Below, piece after piece: positions 60,599 to 64,000 of a stretch of 64,000 bases of DNA. The translations under genes and the position numbers were made by a program. Origin of the DNA: Homalodisca vitripennis (lineage: Eukaryota; Arthropoda; Insecta; Hemiptera; Cicadellidae). The notes below the pieces were generated by a model. It worked only from the letters and a program-made list of their open reading frames with translations. It had not been told where the DNA came from and ran no database searches. How positions within the stretch are numbered: the stretch's first letter is position 1; each line of letters begins with the position of its first letter. The DNA is taken from positions 2,502,501 through 2,566,500 of the forward strand of contig NC_060207.1 in the NCBI RefSeq assembly GCF_021130785.1. Reading direction: 5' to 3'.

Positions 60599-62073
60599 AT
60601 GTTACCAATTTGTTAAATCACGGTCGCTAATTGTGGTGTTTACAACCTAATCTGTGCTACTGACGGAAGTGAGGTTATGTGTACTGCTTCACAATGTGAT
60701 AGTATCTTACATGCTAATTGTGTTAAATATAGCCTAGATGAAGCTAAAACCCGATCTCAACTACAGACATGGAAATGTAAGAAATGTAAGGAAGGCACTA
60801 TATCGAAAAAAGGTAATGCTACTATTCCAATTAATGAAGGAATAACAAAAGACTCCCTAACACAAGCCTTAAACAACCTTCAAACGCAAGTATTTAACGT
60901 ACTGGTCAAATCTAGTAGTGAAATGGTTGAGCTTACTAACTCCATGCAGTTTATGTCTGATAAAATGGACACAGCTAACTCTCTAATGCTTGACACAGAT
61001 TCTGTCTGGTCATGGATGCTTTCGGTACTACCTTGAAAAGATTGGAAAAAGCGAATCAAGTACCTGTCGTTACACCGCAGAACACACCTTCTTCCACTGT
61101 GAGAAGTGGGCAGAAGCACGAGCAAACTGCTTTGGTGCTACCGGACACCTGATACCTGAGACCCTAATCGTCTGTATGTTGGAGTCTGAAGACAAGTGGG
61201 CTGCAATCAGCAGGATGGCCTTTTCCATAATTAGTCGAAAAATGGAAGACGAAACAATGAGACAGTAAGGTGGTAGCACAAGGCACTCACTTAGCTGAAG
61301 AAATTCTCTGAAGCGGTTCCGGCTAGGTGGGCAGGAAGGAAAAGGGTGGGGTTTAGCGGGTCGGCGATCTTTATAACGTAGTCAACCCCGCATAACCTGG
61401 AGTGAAGGCAAGAAGATTAACCTCCAGGGTATCTGGCTGCAGATTCCCCATCCTTGCCCCCCCCCCAAAAAAATGCTTAAACATAAAAAATGCTCTCTAA
61501 TGCTTAAACTTAATAAAGAGTTTTACAAAATTAAGAAAGAGAATGCTGAACTCCGTGCTGAAAACACCAAGCTTAAATCTGAGGTTAGCGATGTTAAAGA
61601 GACAGTTAGGTCTCTTGAACAGTACTCCAGGACGTGCAACATCGAAATAAGTGGCATTCCCGTAACCCCAAATGAAGATGCAACAACTATCGTAAAGGAT
61701 GTCGGAGCAGCCCTAGGCCGATATTGCAGCTGCCCATAGGATTCCATCCTTCAAGAGGGACCCACCTTCATCGCTGATTGTCCAGTTTCTGAAGAATAAT
61801 GTAAAGGACACTTGGTTAAACAAAGCTAGAGCAATCAAACCCAAGTCAGCTGATAGGTAAATAATGCTCTTCTTCTACAGACTATCTATTTAAATGATCA
61901 CCTGTCACCGAAGAATAAAATATTTCTTGCTTATCTTAAAAAGAAATGTAGGGAGTTCGGCTTTGCTTATGCTTGGAAAAGGGATGGAAAATTATTTGTT
62001 AGGAGGGCTGATGATGGTATGTGTACTAAAATTAATACCTATGAGGATATTCTTAACCTGGGTCCTACGTAAA
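60599..62073 (+). pseudogene. LINE ORF1 (PHD-like, coiled coil, RRM-like), split by insertion
   Basis: Before the insertion: CTASQCDSILHANCVKYSLD and TWKCKKCKEG form a Cys/His zinc-binding pattern, followed by a helical region ending MDTANSLML at 60,991. After it (from 61,493): KENAELRAENTKLKSEVSDV is a coiled coil, and LEQYSRTCNIEISGIP begins an RRM-like domain. The frame then breaks near 61,735. AHRIPSFKRDPPSSLIVQFL and KKCREFGFAYAWKRDGKLF, near 61,740-62,015, complete the usual C-terminus, with RRADDG and INTYEDILNLG to about 62,073. Confidence 0.8.
60992..61492 (+). mobile_element. R1-clade LINE, 5'-truncated, nested with 13-bp TSD
   Basis: CTCTCTAATGCTT occurs on both sides (60,979-60,991 and 61,493-61,505), a 13-bp target-site duplication. 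The inserted DNA begins with the C-terminal end of an R1-type polyprotein: a GCFRYYLEKIG segment, CRYTAEHTFFHCEKW (zinc-knuckle region) and EDKWAAISRMAFSI. Its stop is near 61,268. A GC-rich 3' UTR and a tail of C and A runs follow. Severe 5' truncation is typical of target-primed reverse transcription. Confidence 0.83.
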
Positions 62074-62429
62074 TGCATATATATTGGAGCTAAATATAAA
62101 TACTTTGTAAGTTTTCATTTATTCTTTTTTATTAAGCATATATTCAATATAATATTTTCTGTGACATTGATAACTGATCTTAGTTTTGACATTCTAAATA
62201 GGCCTAAGCATAAATACTTTCATTTTATACTTTGAATTTTCATAAGTCCGCTATAACTTACCTGAATGAATATAGTGGATAAAAGTAGCCAAGCACTCAG
62301 CCCTGACATTACACTCACAAATTATTTCGATTCCTAATCATGAGAGCATTGTTGTAGTTTAATTTATACTAATATTAGAATTCTACGAACATTTTTTAAT
62401 CGTTTTATTTTAGAATTAAGTAAGATTAA

Positions 62430-63115
62430 ATAAAGGTGTTCGATTATTGTTCTAAGTGAAATTTGGATAAGTTCCGACGAATTAGAATTATACAGCCTTC
62501 CTGATAACAACATGTTTGCATGCTGTAACAATAAATATAGAGCTGATGGCGTTATATGTTTCGTTGATAAAACGTATTATTTTCTGCCAAATGAAAACTG
62601 CATTGATATAATCTGATGTACTTCTTTTAAATATTACGATCAATAATCTATTATTTTTTAACTGACTATAGACAAAACTCTCTTCGGCGTATGCTAATCC
62701 TATGCTAATAACTCCTCGGAGAAGGTCTATGTGGAAGAATTGTCTCATATTTTAACTAACTTAAACAATAGCATATTGTATATAGGTTATATAAACTTAG
62801 AAATTCTAGAAGATTACAGCTCAACTCGAAACTATCTCAGTACTCTGAATAATAGTGGATTAACTTCACTTGTCAGTGTTCCAAATATAAATTACAACCC
62901 AATCTAATAACTGTTTGGATCATGTATATGTTAGGAATAGACATTTAAATAATTTCAATGTTTCAGTTTTTTATGTTGGATTAACTGATCATTGTTTAAT
63001 AGGCCTCAAGATTTATTCAAATAACACGATAAATATCAAAGATCCTGTTATGAATATATCCTCTCCAAAAAGTTTGTTTTTGATTACGAAATGGTTAGGT
63101 ATAAATAGAGGGCTA
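62430..63115 (+). pseudogene. LINE endonuclease fragments
   Basis: LSEIWISSDELELYSLPDNN and ADGVICFVDK (62,440-62,570) match the central part of an apurinic-type endonuclease. YVGLTDHCLIGLKIY (62,965-63,015) supplies the C-terminal DH motif. Intervening sequence is frameshifted. Confidence 0.75.
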
Positions 63116-63709
63116 TAGGATAATGAAGATTTCTTCCAAATTGAAAACATCAATTTAGCTTATGATAAATTTCATGATTACCTTGTTCAAATTGTTAATA
63201 GCAGCAGATTGGGCTCAATTAGTAACAAAAAATCAATAAGGCAAAAATTCTTAGTCTATATATTAATGAAAACCTTATCAGGTAATTAATTATCTCATAG
63301 AGACCCAAATTATACAAAATAGCTAAAAAGCAAAGATACGCTATAAATTTTACAGCTTATTATAAACGTTTTTTAAAAGTTTGCAATTTTAGAGATAGGC
63401 AAAACAAAAAATGAATTTTTCGCAAAGAAAATTAGTAATTGCCAATGGAGATGTATCACAAAAATGGTCTATTTGGTGAGGCTTCAAACGAATGCGTTAA
63501 CAAAATAACGTAATGGATCAGTAAACTTAGAACCAAGGGAGATTGCCGAAGACATAAGTAATTACCTGATAAGAGTACAGACTGATCTAGTGAAAGAGGG
63601 CCGACCTTTTACAGTCACAGCACCAAATACAACAACCTTTAACACACCCAACTAATTTTTCCTGATACCTACCACTGTTTTCGAGGTAATTGGAGTTGTA
63701 AAGAAATTT

Positions 63710-63935
63710 AAAAAATAAACAGTCCGCTGGTATTGATGGCTTTAATGTAGAATTGATTAGAAATGTCATCGATTTGATTGCTCCTGCATTGGTATATATA
63801 ATCAATCTGAGCTTCCAAAATAGAGTTTTTCCTGAAAAAGTCAAACAGAGCATTGTAGTACCAATTCTTTTAATGTTGACAAAACAAAGTATATTAATTT
63901 TTGCCTTTCAGATTATAACATTCCGTGCACTTTAA
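63710..63935 (+). pseudogene. LINE reverse transcriptase N-terminal fragment
   Basis: SAGIDGFNVELIRNVIDLIA and LSFQNRVFPEKVKQSIVVPI match the first RT blocks of CR1/Jockey-type elements. The frame then decays. The catalytic region lies beyond the window. Confidence 0.8.
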
Positions 63936-64000
63936 AATTTCTTGATTATAATATTGTAGTTATATTGATTGCAACTGTCAACATATAGAATAGGTCAATA

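Larger units (their letters stand above)
60599..64000 (+). mobile_element. CR1/Jockey-type LINE, decayed, runs off the window
   Basis: In plus-strand order: an ORF1 with an N-terminal cysteine-rich (PHD-like) region, a coiled coil and an RRM-like domain; an endonuclease region; and the start of a reverse transcriptase at the window edge. Stops and frameshifts are frequent. ORF1 is split by a 501-bp insertion of another LINE. The clade call rests on domain order and resemblance and could be off by one clade. Confidence 0.8.

Noticed and set aside
1..64000. Telomeric (TTAGG)n or rDNA sequence
   Set aside because: Looked for because of the satellites and the R1-type fragment; no TTAGG runs or recognisable rRNA were seen.

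Overview
The window is AT-rich, intron-scale eukaryotic DNA made almost entirely of transposable elements and tandem repeats. No intact host protein gene is visible. The mix of elements (hAT with a TTF/ZMYM-type zinc finger, mariner, a DD41D mariner relative, piggyBac, Penelope-like retroelements with a GIY-YIG domain, an R1-type LINE nested in a CR1/Jockey-type LINE, and tRNA-derived repeats) points to an arthropod, most likely an insect. That is inference from element families; the species cannot be named from sequence alone.

Layout. 0.7-3.9 kb: a hAT transposon with a perfect 8-bp target duplication and one frameshift. 5.4-5.9 kb: 135-bp repeats. 6.3-7.2 kb: an internally deleted mariner. 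7.2-7.5 kb: a tRNA-like repeat unit. 9.9-18.1 kb: three unrelated satellites of 146, 141 and 147 bp, with unannotated DNA between the second and third. 20.9-23.4 kb: a DD41D element with about 490-bp inverted repeats. 23.4-28.4 kb: a tandem plus inverted Penelope-like cluster, interrupted by a 737-bp inverted-repeat element. 29.7-32.2 kb: a 16-bp minisatellite. 32.4-33.3 kb: a 93-bp array. 34.4-35.5 kb: a GC-richer segment that could be a small spliced transcription unit. 38.5-47.1 kb: an 8.6-kb array of 110-bp units. 49.6-50.4 kb: a tRNA-derived SINE between two copies of a dispersed repeat. 51.6-54.0 kb: a piggyBac element. 54.4-54.9 kb: two tRNA-like units. 55.1-56.2 kb: a second Penelope-like remnant. 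56.25-58.2 kb: a 44-bp array and a decayed piggyBac. 60.6 kb to the end: a broken LINE carrying an R1-type insertion.

None of the coding elements is intact, so no element here looks autonomous as assembled. The hAT, the DD41D element and the 737-bp element keep clean termini and target duplications, which suggests fairly recent insertion. The second piggyBac and the LINE are old.

The most interesting signals are non-coding. The 110-bp array repeats a branch-point/polypyrimidine/AG|GTGAG module in every unit, which looks like a recursive (zero-length exon) splice site, but most of the array interior looks like unpolished long-read sequence. The 141-bp satellite varies in length only at the loop of an 8-bp hairpin. 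A Pol III-type tRNA-like core sits inside an inverted-repeat, tandemly arranged 252-bp unit found in both orientations. The Penelope terminal repeats carry a hammerhead-like core.
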